Assembly (NCBI GenBank): GCA_964019055.1
Contig: OZ025217.1
Coordinates: forward strand, 12,163,755 to 12,227,754
DNA length: 64,000 bases
Source: Anthopleura xanthogrammica
Lineage: Eukaryota; Cnidaria; Anthozoa; Actiniaria; Actiniidae
Direction of reading: 5' to 3'
Part shown: positions 21,801 to 32,656 of the stretch, in pieces
Layout of the letters: the number at the start of each line of letters is the position of its first letter
How positions within the stretch are numbered: the stretch's first letter is position 1
Made by a program: the position numbers and the translations under genes
The notes under the pieces: generated by a model
What the model was told of the DNA's origin: nothing
Databases searched by the model: none
The model's input: only the letters and a program-made list of their open reading frames with translations

Positions 21801-24621
21801 CACCTCTGGCTGGTTACCATCCTCAACCAGTGGCTCCACCAGTACCCCATTATGGACATCCCCCTCCAGTTCCCCCACAGGTGAGTATTTTATACAAGCA
21901 TGCATGTACTTTACTTTATCTGTATTGTTAGCTTCTCTTGAGTAGGAGATATCTAGTACCTAACTGATGGAGTATACTGTACTGTACATTACATCTGATT
22001 ATTTTTATGTATTAATTTTGTAGCCACTAATCCCACTACATGGACCCATGATGCCCCTACCAGGGTATGGAGCTCCTCCTCATCAACAAGGTACAAAAAA
22101 ATATGCTTATGTGACTCATAGTGTTTGATGGTGATAGTTATATGCATGCCCTGGGTGTTAGAGATTTTCTCAGTCCACTGGCTTGCAATTGTAAGTTTCA
22201 TTTTCACTTATGACCAAGAAGCACTGGAGCAAGAGAGTCTCTTGCAACCACAGTATTATACAGTATGCAAGATTTATACATGTATTCACAAGTTGCCAAG
22301 CTGAATAGGGCAAATAGGTGCATACATTTGTACTGTACATAGCTCATTTTACTTCTATTGCTTATCAGCTCCTCCCTACCAAGAGCCACCGATGCCTAAT
22401 GGGCCACCACCATATCCTCTTCCAAACGTTCCTTATCCTCCCAGACCTGATGTGCCTTCTGCAGCCTATAATGGTCCTCTGCAACCAGCGCCACCAGCAA
22501 ATCAACGTCATCCACAGGTCAGTGACACAGACTGTGAATTTATACAATGTTTATGCATAGAAATTTCAAGATAATCAGCATCCTTATTTGTTGTGAAAAA
22601 ATGTTTACTTTAAATTCTGGCATAATTAAATAAATATTTGAAGGTACCTGTTTGCAGAGTTCTGATGGTGCCTTCCGAAATGTTTCAATCAATACCATCA
22701 GAACTCTGCAAACACGTACCTTGATTCAATGATGTTTATCGTTATTTGTGTTATGTCTATATTTTACAGCCACCTATTGAAAAAGAACCAAGCATTACTA
22801 TGAGGTAACATTAATATCTTTAATTTTCTAAATCATGATTATAGTTTCTTTGATAACCAGACTATTGAGAACAATAAATGTGGCAAAATACATTAAATTT
22901 TTTCTGACTGGTTTTATTTATTAGGGACCAAGTGGAACATCCAGCCAATCCACAACCAGAGCCTCCCAAGCGTCGGTTCAAAGAAGTATGTAAGAGTTCA
23001 ATACTGTTGATGAATATTCAATGTCAATATATGAAGAAGACCTGTACTTACTGGCTGTTATTTTTTTGTTCTCTCCTCCTGTTGTCCTCTTGTTCTCCAA
23101 ACTCTTTTCATCTAGGTACCTCGCAGTCAATCTCAGCAGTTATCCCAGCCCAGGACATCTATGAAGGTGCTTCTTTATTTCTACACTATTTATAAAACCA
23201 CCAATAACATAAGGCATATTTGATGCATAGGTAGTGAGAAAAAATCACAACTGCTCTTTAGAGCTCTTAAGATATTTGAAACACTACTGTAGATCTTTTA
23301 GATCTACTGTAGATCTCCCTAGAGTAACATCATGTCAAACACCTTAGGGCACCTTTGTTCTTCTGATTGAGATTTGTATCTCCACAGAGTCTCATGGTCA
23401 AAGACAATGGTCTTACTAATTATTCTCTTTTCCAGGTCTTCATGTAGTTACTGTTCTATTCATTTGTTGACATACTTGTATTTTTCTTTTGGTCTGCTGA
23501 CAATGCATTTGTTATAGGAGTCTAGCAGAGAAGCATCTTATTTAGGTACCAAGAAAGACCTGAAATCTTCTCATCCAAGTCTTACTCAACAATTCCCAAA
23601 GAAAGATGATCTTCATTCAATGCCACCGCCACCACACCCTGAGGCACTTATGCCACCACCAAGGCTGCAGCAACCTAAGACTTCTGATCAAAAGGACTTT
23701 AAAAAACCACTGGGATTGGCCAAGCCATTCACACCGCCCCTTCCCCCTAAAATAATTCTTGGAAAACAGCAAAGTGCTCAAAAACCCACCTTACTAGGTA
23801 AGTAATAAAACATACTGTATAAACACAGAGCATTCCTATCATCTACAATTATATTCCACATTTACCTGATTAAGCTCCTCCCCAGATTAAGCATGACTAA
23901 AGAGCACTGCCCTGGAATAAGGACCCAATTCATTCAGAACAATGCAGCGCTTAATCAAAGCTTCATCAGACTGAGACTATGAATGACAAATAAATATTTT
24001 CATTTTGTTGTTAACATTTGCTTGTTACCATTTGCAAATGTTATGATTTTTAAAGAGTGTCACCTTGATAAAAGCACTGCCCCCGAATAAGGGCAGCCAC
24101 CAAACACTAAAAATTTAGAGTGCCAGGGCACTTATAATTATGAGTAAATACAGTATGTTTTTAACATTTCTATTTATCTCAGTGTTCCCATGCAATGTGC
24201 TACAGTATTTGTAGCACTTTTTACTAATGGCTTTTATCTGTTCTTTTTCATGTCACTTGCTCTGCTGCTGTCTTGGACCTGATCTCACTGGTGATACTAT
24301 TAATTTCCTTTCATTCGTTATTATCTTTGCTTGCTCTATTTTCTTTTCTCCTTTGTGTGGTACATGATGTTAGGTACCAAGAAACATGGATTGTCATCCT
24401 CAGCAGATAACCCTGAACCCAAGAAAGCAAAAAAAGAGAAGCCTGAAGAAGTGTCTTCAATTTCGGCAATGGGATCTTTAGTAGCTTATGAAGGAGATTC
24501 GTCAGAAGAGGAAGAAGAAGAAGAGCAGAAGCCAGTAAATAGTAGTAAACAAAATGAAAATAGGTCCACTTCAAGGACTAAAAACCAACAAAATCTTCCA
24601 TTTTGGGCTGTTCGAAATTAG
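15865..24621 (+). CDS. KHDC4: KHDC4 (KIAA0907/BLOM7-family) KH-domain splicing factor, 21 coding exons
   Basis: RNA-binding nuclear protein associated with pre-mRNA splicing in vertebrates. Exons joined by GT-AG sites and frame: 15865-15872, 17617-17779, 18209-18300, 18408-18441, 18549-18631, 18706-18758, 19268-19452, 19878-19964, 20360-20401, 20483-20565, 20701-20761, 21141-21210, 21621-21643, 21770-21880, 22024-22090, 22369-22517, 22770-22804, 22925-22985, 23116-23166, 23518-23797, 24374-24621. Total 1986 nt, 661 aa (human about 614). Landmarks: N-terminal RRSKWD, a first KH-like region ([10 protein letters not shown], about 85-165), [13 protein letters not shown] then a KH signature [14 protein letters not shown] (about 207-300), a long Pro/Tyr-rich stretch, an acidic SSEEEEEEE run and a terminal PFWAVRN. 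Exon 1 carries only ATGGCGAG; I chose it because its phase and donor (AG|GTATGA) give Met-Ala-Arg-Arg-Arg-Ser-Lys-Trp. That exon is the least certain part. Confidence 0.93.
16426..16560. repeat. Dispersed direct repeat, copy 1 (KHDC4 intron 1)
   Basis: About 135 bp resembling 17877-18013 at roughly 80% by eye. Shared words include ATACCATCTCTGA, AAGAAAGGATAGATAA, AAAAGCCACTTTGGTCT and GTGGAAGAGAAC. The two copies bracket KHDC4 exon 2, a 640-bp MITE and a SINE-like repeat. No target duplication or terminal repeat was found. Confidence 0.75.
16682..17321. mobile_element. PIF/Harbinger-like MITE, 640 bp
   Basis: Terminal inverted repeats begin AGGCCCGTTTACACTAGC and extend well over 100 bp at each end (16682-~16800, ~17160-17321). 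A 3-bp duplication TTA flanks the element (16679-16681 and 17322-17324), as expected for PIF/Harbinger. The middle (about 16810-17090) is not inverted-repeat DNA and contains no transposase. It lies in KHDC4 intron 1. A 192-bp relative is at 50991-51182 and a degraded one near 20010. Confidence 0.85.
17391..17560 (+). repeat. SINE-like tRNA-derived repeat (KHDC4 intron 1)
   Basis: GGGTTTGATTCCCAG around 17445 resembles a pol III box B (8 of 9), preceded by a tRNA-like GTTGACGCATTGGGTC segment and followed by a C/T-rich body. The boundaries are approximate. Confidence 0.4.
17877..18013. repeat. Dispersed direct repeat, copy 2 (KHDC4 intron 2)
   Basis: Partner of 16426-16560; same orientation, start-to-start distance about 1450 bp. 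Confidence 0.75.
18975..19075. repeat. Short foldback repeat (KHDC4 intron 6)
   Basis: GCATTGTGGTCTA near 18982 is inverted at TAGACCACAATGC near 19056. The arms are about 20 bp. On the left the word CATTGTGGTCTAA is doubled. Confidence 0.5.
19508..19768 (+). repeat. SINE-like tRNA-derived repeat (KHDC4 intron 7)
   Basis: A box A-like TGGTTGGCACCGG is followed by a perfect box B GTTCAATTC and a body ending in AAATAAAGTTGTTCTTTAC and T-rich sequence. This is the order expected of a tRNA-derived SINE. No target duplication identified. Confidence 0.55.
20011..20110. repeat. Degraded relative of the AGGCCCGTTTACACT MITE (KHDC4 intron 8)
   Basis: AAAGGCCAATTTACACTGGC followed by AATTTTGTTGTGCAATTTGAG parallels the left end of the element at 16682 with many substitutions. 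The right end was not found, so this is a fragment. Confidence 0.45.
22642..22721. mobile_element. 80-bp near-perfect foldback (KHDC4 intron 16)
   Basis: The left arm AGGTACCTGTTTGCAGAGTT continues TCTGATGG, and the right arm is its inverse down to ACGTACCT. Only a ~24-bp loop separates the arms. TGA is present directly at both flanks (22639-22641 and 22722-22724), compatible with a 3-bp target duplication. Confidence 0.65.
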
Positions 24622-27114
24622 TCACCTTTCATACTCTGTGTTAATGTGTTTGTATTCAGTGCGAGTGTCCAATTTGTAGTGTTTGTTTATGTAATGTATT
24701 GAAACTGTCCTGGTATAGTAATGCAGCATGTCTTCATGTTTTGTTTTTTGTTCTTATATCTAGTTTGTTCCTTTGGTTCTCACCTTAATGTTCTGTCACA
24801 CTTTCTACTCAAGCTCTAAACCAGCTCTAAACCACTTTCTTACTGTGTTGCCTCTAACCAGCCCTTATAACCTGGCATATCACACCATATAGGCAGACAC
24901 AGCTGTAAGGTAATTACAGTGGTGGATGATACATGCAGATCCTACCTCTGTTTGTTCATACTGATATATGACCATCCATTATATCACATGGTTTGGGTAG
25001 GTCCATTGATGATGTACCAGACCTTGTTTGTACCATTTGTAGTGGTAATGGCATGGACTCCTAGTTGATGATGATGGTTTTCTTCAGATGATAATGATGA
25101 ATTTTCTACTACACATACATATGGAATAGTAGGATGTTATTACACTATTACTATTACACAGGTACATGTAGTGTGTTTTTTGTAAGTTTTGTTACTTTTT
25201 CATTGTACAATACTGACCATAACAGGGGTGTAGTGGGGGTAAGTAATATTTTAATTTTGAAATTCAAAAACAATTTTTTAAATGGGCTTTAAATTTTACT
25301 ATTGGTATTTTAAATACAAAAACTGCAGCAAATATTAAAAAACTTATACTACTGTTCTGTACATAACTATTTATAATAATAAAATATAACATATAATTGT
25401 GACCTAGTTTGTTTTTTATGAATTTTTTTATGATAATTCCTTTACCTCAAGCTAAATGTCATGCACTTTATAAATTTCATAAATTATTATTTCAAGACAG
25501 GTTGAATTTTCCTTCTTCTTGGAAATTATACTTTGTCTCTGATAAAATTGGAGTAAGAGTCCACTTAAAAATCCCTGACCTTCCATCACCTTAATTAATG
25601 ACAAGCGTTGAGAGACAAATCAATTAAGACTGTCTGTAACTACTTGCAACATTCATAAGTAGACATAATTCATAGATAAGCCTAATATCCTAAAACAAGG
25701 TAATTTGAAAAACAAAATATTTCATAAACTCAAAAGGAAGTATTTGATCATTTTCAAAGTCTAAATAATTAGTATGTCCAAAATATTGAATGGTTTGCCA
25801 AAATAATGTCTTACTTTGCAAGTATTTAAGGCATCCTCGTGAAAATTGATACGTACGTTTTTTGATGACCTCAGGAGCAGAAACTGTTTTCTTTCTCGAA
25901 GGTTGTGAATGCAAAATATAATTTAATATTATAGTAAACTGATATAAATGAACACAAGTCATAACAGAATATATTCAAAGTTGTTTTATTGTTCATCTAT
26001 ACAAAGGGATTACCCTTCAGTTGCATTCCAAACTTTACTGGAGCAATTTGCTTGACAAACAAATATTTAGATCTTAGAGATTTGACAAACAAATATTTAG
26101 ATCTTGGAGATTACTCTTTAAAATACTGATATTTATCATATTAACTGTATCAATTATTAATAATGTGCAGTACTAAACGATTACTAACATGTTTCTTTCT
26201 GTTTAAATATGTCCAAACACATCAAGTAATGCTTGGCTGAATTCCATTTAGCATGGTTAGGTTTAAGGTTACCCTAAGGTTTCCTATGTGGTCTAATTAT
26301 TTACTTAGACACAAAAATAATCTTAAATAAATAGGATAATTTACAATTCTTTTTAAGAATTGCCATCTGAAAAAATAGGGAAATATATTAAAAGATTATG
26401 TAATAAACATTGATAATATGACAATATAATTAAGTGCAGTCTGGCAACGAACCATGAAAAAAATATGTAATCTAAATAGCACTAATTGTTAAAAATTCTT
26501 TTCTATCTTTTCACTAATGACTTAATTGTTCTGATTAGTTTGTACTTTTTTATATTGGGTTTAGTGTTTGTACTCTACAAAGTTAAAAATGGTGGAAGTA
26601 CTGAGTGTAATAAAAGGCTGTCTTCAAATTGATGAACAGGCTTAAATATATAAAAAGCTATAAAATGCCATGCCAATACTTTCAGGTTCACAGATATAAT
26701 TTCTTCACTGTTTTAAACAACTAAATAATATCATTCATACTGTGCATTTACTTATCACGTGACTTGCATTAAGCAATACATTTTCCAGCATCAAATGTTG
26801 TCTACCAATGTGGCCAAAATTCTAAAGTGTAAATTGTCAAGAATTTCATTAGGATTACTGGACTGGTTGGCTAATATCCAGTGAGGGATTGAACATTCGT
26901 TTGCCAATTCCAGTCAATGGTATTAATTGAATCATTGCCCACAATTTGATTTAGTACAGTATGGTTTGGTTACATCTAACCCTTTGTGTGGAATACATGC
27001 AACATGCACTATGCAAATCTTTAGTGAGACAACATTTGATGCTGACTAGAGTATCATAAAATATCTATTAAACTGTTATAAATCCTTTATGTCAATATTT
27101 AAGTAGAGCAGTAT
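24622..27114. other. Convergent 3' UTR/intergenic region between KHDC4 and the KLHL gene
   Basis: Both genes end toward this interval. AATAAA at 25378-25383 (+) is the candidate KHDC4 poly(A) signal. TTTATT at 25985-25990 is AATAAA on the minus strand and a candidate for the KLHL gene. A 30-bp unit starting GACAAACAAATATTTAGATC is duplicated at 26054 and 26084. No further coding sequence is seen. Confidence 0.5.
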
Positions 27115-28821
27115 TTACATAAGCCTCAAAGCCACACAACCAAAATTACATCTAGAGTTCACTGTACCCACAACAGTCCATTCATTTTGGTCCTTGTCAT
27201 AGTACTCAATACTATTGACAACTCTGCCACCCACTACATATATAAGGTCATTGACAACAGCTACACCTAGGCAGCGTCGACCATTATTCATACTGGCAAC
27301 TGAATGACTCCATGTGTTAGTTGCAGCGTCATACACCTCAACACTGTTGCTATAGGATTCCCTGTTGTCGGAGCCTCCAATAGCATAAAGATACTCATCA
27401 AGCACTGCAACACCTAAGCTCCAGCGGGCTGTCGACATAGGTGCAATGGCCTCCCATCGGTTCTTTACTGGGTCATAGCGTTCTGCAGTGTCAAGAGGTG
27501 CCCAAAGGTGATCAAGTCCACCCACAGCATACACTCTGCCTTGAAACACAGCAACTCCAGGGTAGTACCTAGCAGATGTCATCAATGGAAGGGATTCCCA
27601 TGACATTGTTTCTGGGTCAAACCTCTTGGCACACATGCTACTGTGTCCTCCCAGAACATAGATGTAGCCATCTGACTCACAGACACCTGCCCACTTACAC
27701 TGCACATCTGGTCCTGTGGCAACCTGGATCCAACTGTTGGATATAGGATCATACTTGCCTACCTTGTACCGACTGACTGTGTATAACTCATCATTGACCA
27801 CCACTACCCTGAAGTAATCCTCTCTTGACACATGTGCAACACTCATACCAGCCACAATTGTCCATTCTAGAGTATCAACATTGAAACACTGAACACTGCT
27901 CAGTTTCTGACCATTAGACCATCCACCAATTACATAGATTTCCTCTGAAGCCATACGAGGCCTGACTCTGAAATTGTCAGCTTTGGAAGAGGAATCTCTC
28001 CCAATGAAAGCCTGATAAATCCTTGCTTCTCGAATCAACTCTTTACAGACAGTGTTCTCCCGTATCAATCTCCTTACAATGTCATTATCCACAAGAAAGT
28101 TCAGATTCATGAGAGGAAATCTAACAAACTGCATTACGTCACCAACATGGGACTTTCGGTTATGGAAATCATGGTTTATCCACTGCCACGCTGCATCAAA
28201 CACGATTTCTTCTGATTGCACTTTCAATGAGTCATCCCTGATGAAAGCTCTGAGATCTTGATATGGCAGCAACTTGAACTCTTCCTCGTGAAAAACGTTT
28301 TGAAAGTTCCATAGGATGAATCGTTTTGCGTGATCACACAGACCGTCAAGGCAGAAGAGTTTGGCGAGGGAATGTAATCCTAAGCAATTGGACAAGGTCA
28401 TATTCCTTCGTAGAAATGTCTCGCAGTGGTCCACAAGAGACTCAAGGCGAAGGACAACACATACTTTCAAAATATCCTCAACTGTATCGACGTCTATCTT
28501 CAAATACGATGTGTAAAAATAATCGATCACCGCTTCCAAGGCTTGTGGGGCCATGTCTTTCAGTTTGATGCACTCTTCATTTGCTTCAGAGAAACCAGAC
28601 AGAAACATTGCTCGAAAGTATGGACTACTTGCCGCCAAAATAGCCCTGTGGGCTGTGATAGTCGTGCTCTCAACTACAAGGTTTACATCACAAAGTTCTG
28701 TGTTCCTTCTCATGGAGTTTAACACTCCTAAAGTATCTTTCGACAGGCAGTCGTCGATGATCTCGACGGAACTGGTGTCGCTGTTGAGTTTCTTTACTTG
28801 TTCGAAAAATTCTGCGGCCAT
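27115..28821 (-). CDS. BTB-BACK-Kelch protein (KLHL type), Cullin-3 adaptor candidate
   Basis: A 568-codon frame with no intron. Residues about 33-140 form a BTB domain (CDVNLVVE, FRAMFLSGFSEA), 145-270 the BACK linker, and 295-568 six Kelch blades. The Gly-Gly pairs are visible at 299-300, 391-392, 434-435, 482-483 and 531-532. The second blade (about 340-365) lacks its Gly-Gly pair. Length and domain order match the KLHL family, whose members use BTB-BACK to bind Cullin-3 and Kelch to hold substrates for ubiquitination. Which vertebrate KLHL it corresponds to cannot be decided by eye. The start is the first Met of the frame (MAAEFFEQ). Upstream exons could be non-coding. Confidence 0.93.
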   Translation of the reverse strand: MAAEFFEQVKKLNSDTSSVEIIDDCLSKDTLGVLNSMRRNTELCDVNLVVESTTITAHRAILAASSPYFRAMFLSGFSEANEECIKLKDMAPQALEAVIDYFYTSYLKIDVDTVEDILKVCVVLRLESLVDHCETFLRRNMTLSNCLGLHSLAKLFCLDGLCDHAKRFILWNFQNVFHEEEFKLLPYQDLRAFIRDDSLKVQSEEIVFDAAWQWINHDFHNRKSHVGDVMQFVRFPLMNLNFLVDNDIVRRLIRENTVCKELIREARIYQAFIGRDSSSKADNFRVRPRMASEEIYVIGGWSNGQKLSSVQCFNVDTLEWTIVAGMSVAHVSREDYFRVVVVNDELYTVSRYKVGKYDPISNSWIQVATGPDVQCKWAGVCESDGYIYVLGGHSSMCAKRFDPETMSWESLPLMTSARYYPGVAVFQGRVYAVGGLDHLWAPLDTAERYDPVKNRWEAIAPMSTARWSLGVAVLDEYLYAIGGSDNRESYSNSVEVYDAATNTWSHSVASMNNGRRCLGVAVVNDLIYVVGGRVVNSIEYYDKDQNEWTVVGTVNSRCNFGCVALRLM

Positions 28822-31052
28822 TTTTGGCGATCAAATCCATAGCAGTGCCAGACGCACAGATACAGATAAAAAGTATGTTAGTCCTTTGTGAGTAATCTTT
28901 GTGTTTTGTCACAAAAGCCGGGTCTTGTTGTCAACGATTCCGGGGCCTGGGTACCGTAAATCTATTTTTAGAACAAGATCTATTTGAATTTAAAATCGGA
29001 ATTATTCTATTAAATTCATCCTAGTTTAATAGGGATCTCTAGGAATAATATATCCTATCTAGAATGTTTTAACAGCATTTCTTTCGATTTTTTCTAGTCA
29101 GTGAAAACAAAGTTATTGAAGATCGAAAAAGCCGTAATTTCCCAACACGTGGTCAGCTTGTGATAGGTAAGTAGAACAAAATGTCTGTGATGGTATTTGT
29201 TGGTAGGCGAGGGTAACAAGGATATAGGGGCCAATAATGACGTAAAGGATAGGGGGGTGATATCCCTTTCATATACTGGAACATAGTTAAATTCACACTT
29301 CATGTAAGTACGCCAACATATTTTGTGCCAGCATGTCCGTACTCAATGTGATATAAGATTTCGGATGTCAGTGCTTTAACCAGGTCAAGTTACGTGTTAC
29401 GACCAATATGCATAAATTTTTTCTTGAATAATTCAGGTTAGAAGAGTTGAAGTTCTGGTCAGTTCGATACAAGGGGCGGATTCGGAAATTCAGACATTTC
29501 ATTTGTACTGTGGGGTGGTCTGTGCACCTATGATCCACCCCCCCCCCACCCCCCCCCCCCCCCCACCCCCCATGCGGACGTTTTTCATTTGGCTACCAAA
29601 GCACCTGGTGTCTTAAAGCCGATTAATTTCTGATAATAAGCCCAGGGTTATATTCATGATGACAGGACTTTAAGAGGGTCGGTGTTATTATTGAAATCTA
29701 AAAAATAGTTTTTTTAAAAAGGGGTTTTGCATCGGCAACAAAATGGTTTGTCGGCTGGTTTTCAAAAATAATAGGAAGGTTTATAGCTGGGTATTACCTA
29801 CAAAGTAGTCTATTAATTACGTTAATAATACTGCACTCTAAAACAAATGAGTTAGTATCTCCAGTGCGGGAGGTCTTTTCTTCGCTGGAAAAGCTGCAAT
29901 CAATGTGTTTACGACATGGGATAAGATCGAATAATATACAAGTCAGTGTGGTCTATTTATGTTTAGTTTGTCAAATATCCTGAGCCGTGAGATTGTTAAG
30001 GACATGAATCTAGAAAGTTCAAACGTAGTTCCGTACAGAAAGGGGGTCCTGCCGGAGCACGACTTGATGCGAATATCAGCCCGACACCCGTTGATCTTTA
30101 ATCGATTTGCACAGTGCCGTATATCCTAAGTAAATGATATATCATTCCCTAACGAACCGAACTATATATAGGATTATATATAAGATTCACATACTAAATA
30201 TTGAGAAGTAAAGTGTATTAAATCGTGATTTATGACTTTGTGCTGCCATCAGCTTGCTTGCACTTCACCAGGTCTAGTCTTTCAAAATCTGATCAACGTT
30301 ATTCGGTTACAAATACGATGCATTATGGTCTAGTCAGTTTTAGCTGTGATTATATGAACAACGACTGTCCTACTCTCGACGCGGAAGTCTTTTCTGCTAA
30401 GCATGCTGATTCGTGTTACATTAGATTGGAAATACTGGGTGACAGGGTGCATGTACTGATAAAAAAAACTTCTCATTCAGCCTTGTGCAATCGGACAATC
30501 CGCACTGACTCAAGGAGTTCAAAAGTGCTGTGTAGATTCGCCGTTCAGTCTCATAGGTTCTTTGCGACTGTTCCGAGTCTTTTCTGACTGAATTGGATCC
30601 GTAGCACTGGAGGGAGGGATTGAGAAGTTGCTCGAACAAATAAATATCATGATAAAATCGATAAGTATTGTAGAGTTCATTAGCGCCAGTCAGATGGTAG
30701 ACTAATTCAATAGCATATCATCTTAGCCAGGTGGTTCTTCGCTTTTCTTTGAGATTAATCAAAACTGAACATCATTTATCCGCTAAACCTCGAGTTCTCT
30801 CTTACAGCAATCGGATTATCTGTTGTTGAAAATTCGCCTAACGAATTCACCCGCATAGACTTGGTATCCACATAGATCTATGACCGATATATCTAGCTGT
30901 CTGTATTTATCATCTCAGAACATAGTATGGTGTCATTCAATAAACCACTCTTTCATCTCTATTCTAATTGAACAAGATTCCTTGGAGGTTTTGAACTTTC
31001 TGGCAAAATCGCAAAATAATTGACCTTTTTCAAAATTATAAACCAATATATA
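28822..31052. other. Gene-free stretch
   Basis: Immediate upstream region of the KLHL gene, then unassigned DNA. A C-tract (about 29530-29572) is the only clear simple repeat. Frames at 30225-30587 (+) and 30421-30639 (-) overlap each other and show no family features. Confidence 0.5.
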
Positions 31053-31280
31053 CCAGCACTAGAAAGAGCACCTTTACTTTAGTAGCTCTACGGAGATTCA
31101 TGATGCCAGGTGTTATGTCGGCCGAGAAAACTGTTTTCGAAAATCCGCGAATTTACAGACTGGCCCCAGACGTTCGTCCGCGGTAAATTTGCCGATTTTC
31201 GAAAAAGTTTTTCCGGCCGATATATATAACACCTGATATCATGAAACTACGTAGGGTTACTTTGCTCTTTCTAGTGCTGG
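31053..31280. mobile_element. Foldback MITE, 228 bp, TA-flanked
   Basis: The ends read CCAGCACTAGAAAGAGCA and its inverse. Further inward both arms share TTCATGATxxCAGGTGTTAT and CGGCCG/TTTTCGAAAAT blocks, so most of the element can fold on itself. TA is present on both sides (31051-31052, 31281-31282), which suggests Tc1/mariner-type mobilisation. No transposase. Confidence 0.75.
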
Positions 31281-32507
31281 TATTGCAATGGTTTTCCAAA
31301 CTAATTTGTGCGACCGCCACTTTTGCAAAAGTTCCATTCATTAATATAATATATATGTATGATTTCACTCGCTTTTTTCCGATGTTTTTCGCCAAACTAA
31401 GGTATTTGAATACTGATAAACCACAACGGGGGGCTAACGACGGAACTTTGTCCTTGAATCAAAAGAATGAATGAATGAACATACGAATGAGCGAACAGTC
31501 CGCAAACTTGACCTAAAGGTTTCGCTATTTTTCAGAAATGAAAAAGTTTCCCTGCGGCAAATGTAATTCACTTGAATACGATTGCGGTGAAGATTTGATT
31601 ACTAACAGTGACAATGAAAAATGAGAATATTCTAGAAGTAAGTTGCAGGTTTGATCGTTCGTGAGTATCAATGAAAATTTGAATGAAAAGAATATTTTGC
31701 GGGGGGTTTATCACTATATAAGTCTCATCACGCAGGGCACTCGTGTGTGCGTTGAATCCACCTCACGCACGACCCGGTCGGCGATCATTTGATGCTAAAG
31801 GAGGTATATTGATCTCATAATCAGGACTGAACCTTAAGGGACCAGCGTGCGTTTTATTTATTCCTGTTTGTGTGTTTTTTTTTAAACGGTTCAAACACTT
31901 CTCACTAAGAATGGTGAATATACACAGCTGCGCTAAGCGAAATTAACGGTCATATACTGAAATTTCATCGAAAGGCGGGCCATAAAACTGATTAAACCGA
32001 GGAATCACAGAGGATAAACTAAAATAAAAAAATAATACAATACTAGTAGGAGCAAAACTGACAAATCAGATGAAACAAAAGAAAAAAATGTTATAAATTG
32101 TTACATATGCAGTGAACGAGCGATAAAAATAATAAGCTAAATTACCAAATACCCCGGAAAAAACTCCAATTAATTACAAAATGGAACTACAAAGAAAACA
32201 AAAAGACCGTTTCCTTGGTTGTTTGTTGATTTGGAAGTTAGTTTTTAGGGTTATTAAGATCTAAAGGAAATGCATTAAAAGGTTTTAATGGCGTTTTACA
32301 GGATTTGCAGTCAGTGGCTGATAGGAGTCAAGTACGTCTTCTGTACATATCCTCAGTACATATAGTGAAATGTAATTGGCACCTCTTTTGGAGTACATGT
32401 ATGCATATGGTCTAAGAACTTCACCCAGCACACCAAATCACCTCAAGGTAAGACCAAAAAAATTTTCTTTTCACTCTGAACCGAAAAGCACTTAGAACTT
32501 GCGTATA
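31281..32507. other. Gene-free stretch
   Basis: AT-rich with no supported coding sequence. Confidence 0.5.
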
Positions 32508-32656
32508 TATAGAGTGCACACAATATATCCGTGAAACATTAGTATTTACTAAATAGTACAGTTTTTGCAAATTCTATTGTTTTCTATTGTTTAATTAGCA
32601 CTATTTTGTGCTATTTAGTAATTTGTATTTCACGGATATATTGTTTGCACTCTATA
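32508..32656. mobile_element. Foldback MITE, 149 bp
   Basis: The left arm TATAGAGTGCACACAATATA continues TCCGTGAAA, and the right arm is its inverse ending TGCACTCTATA. Inside, ACTAAATAG and CTATTTAGT extend the symmetry. There is no coding capacity. Confidence 0.75.

Noticed and set aside
30225..30639. Overlapping 120-codon (+) and 72-codon (-) frames
   Set aside because: Mixed composition with no motif, signal peptide or splice continuation.
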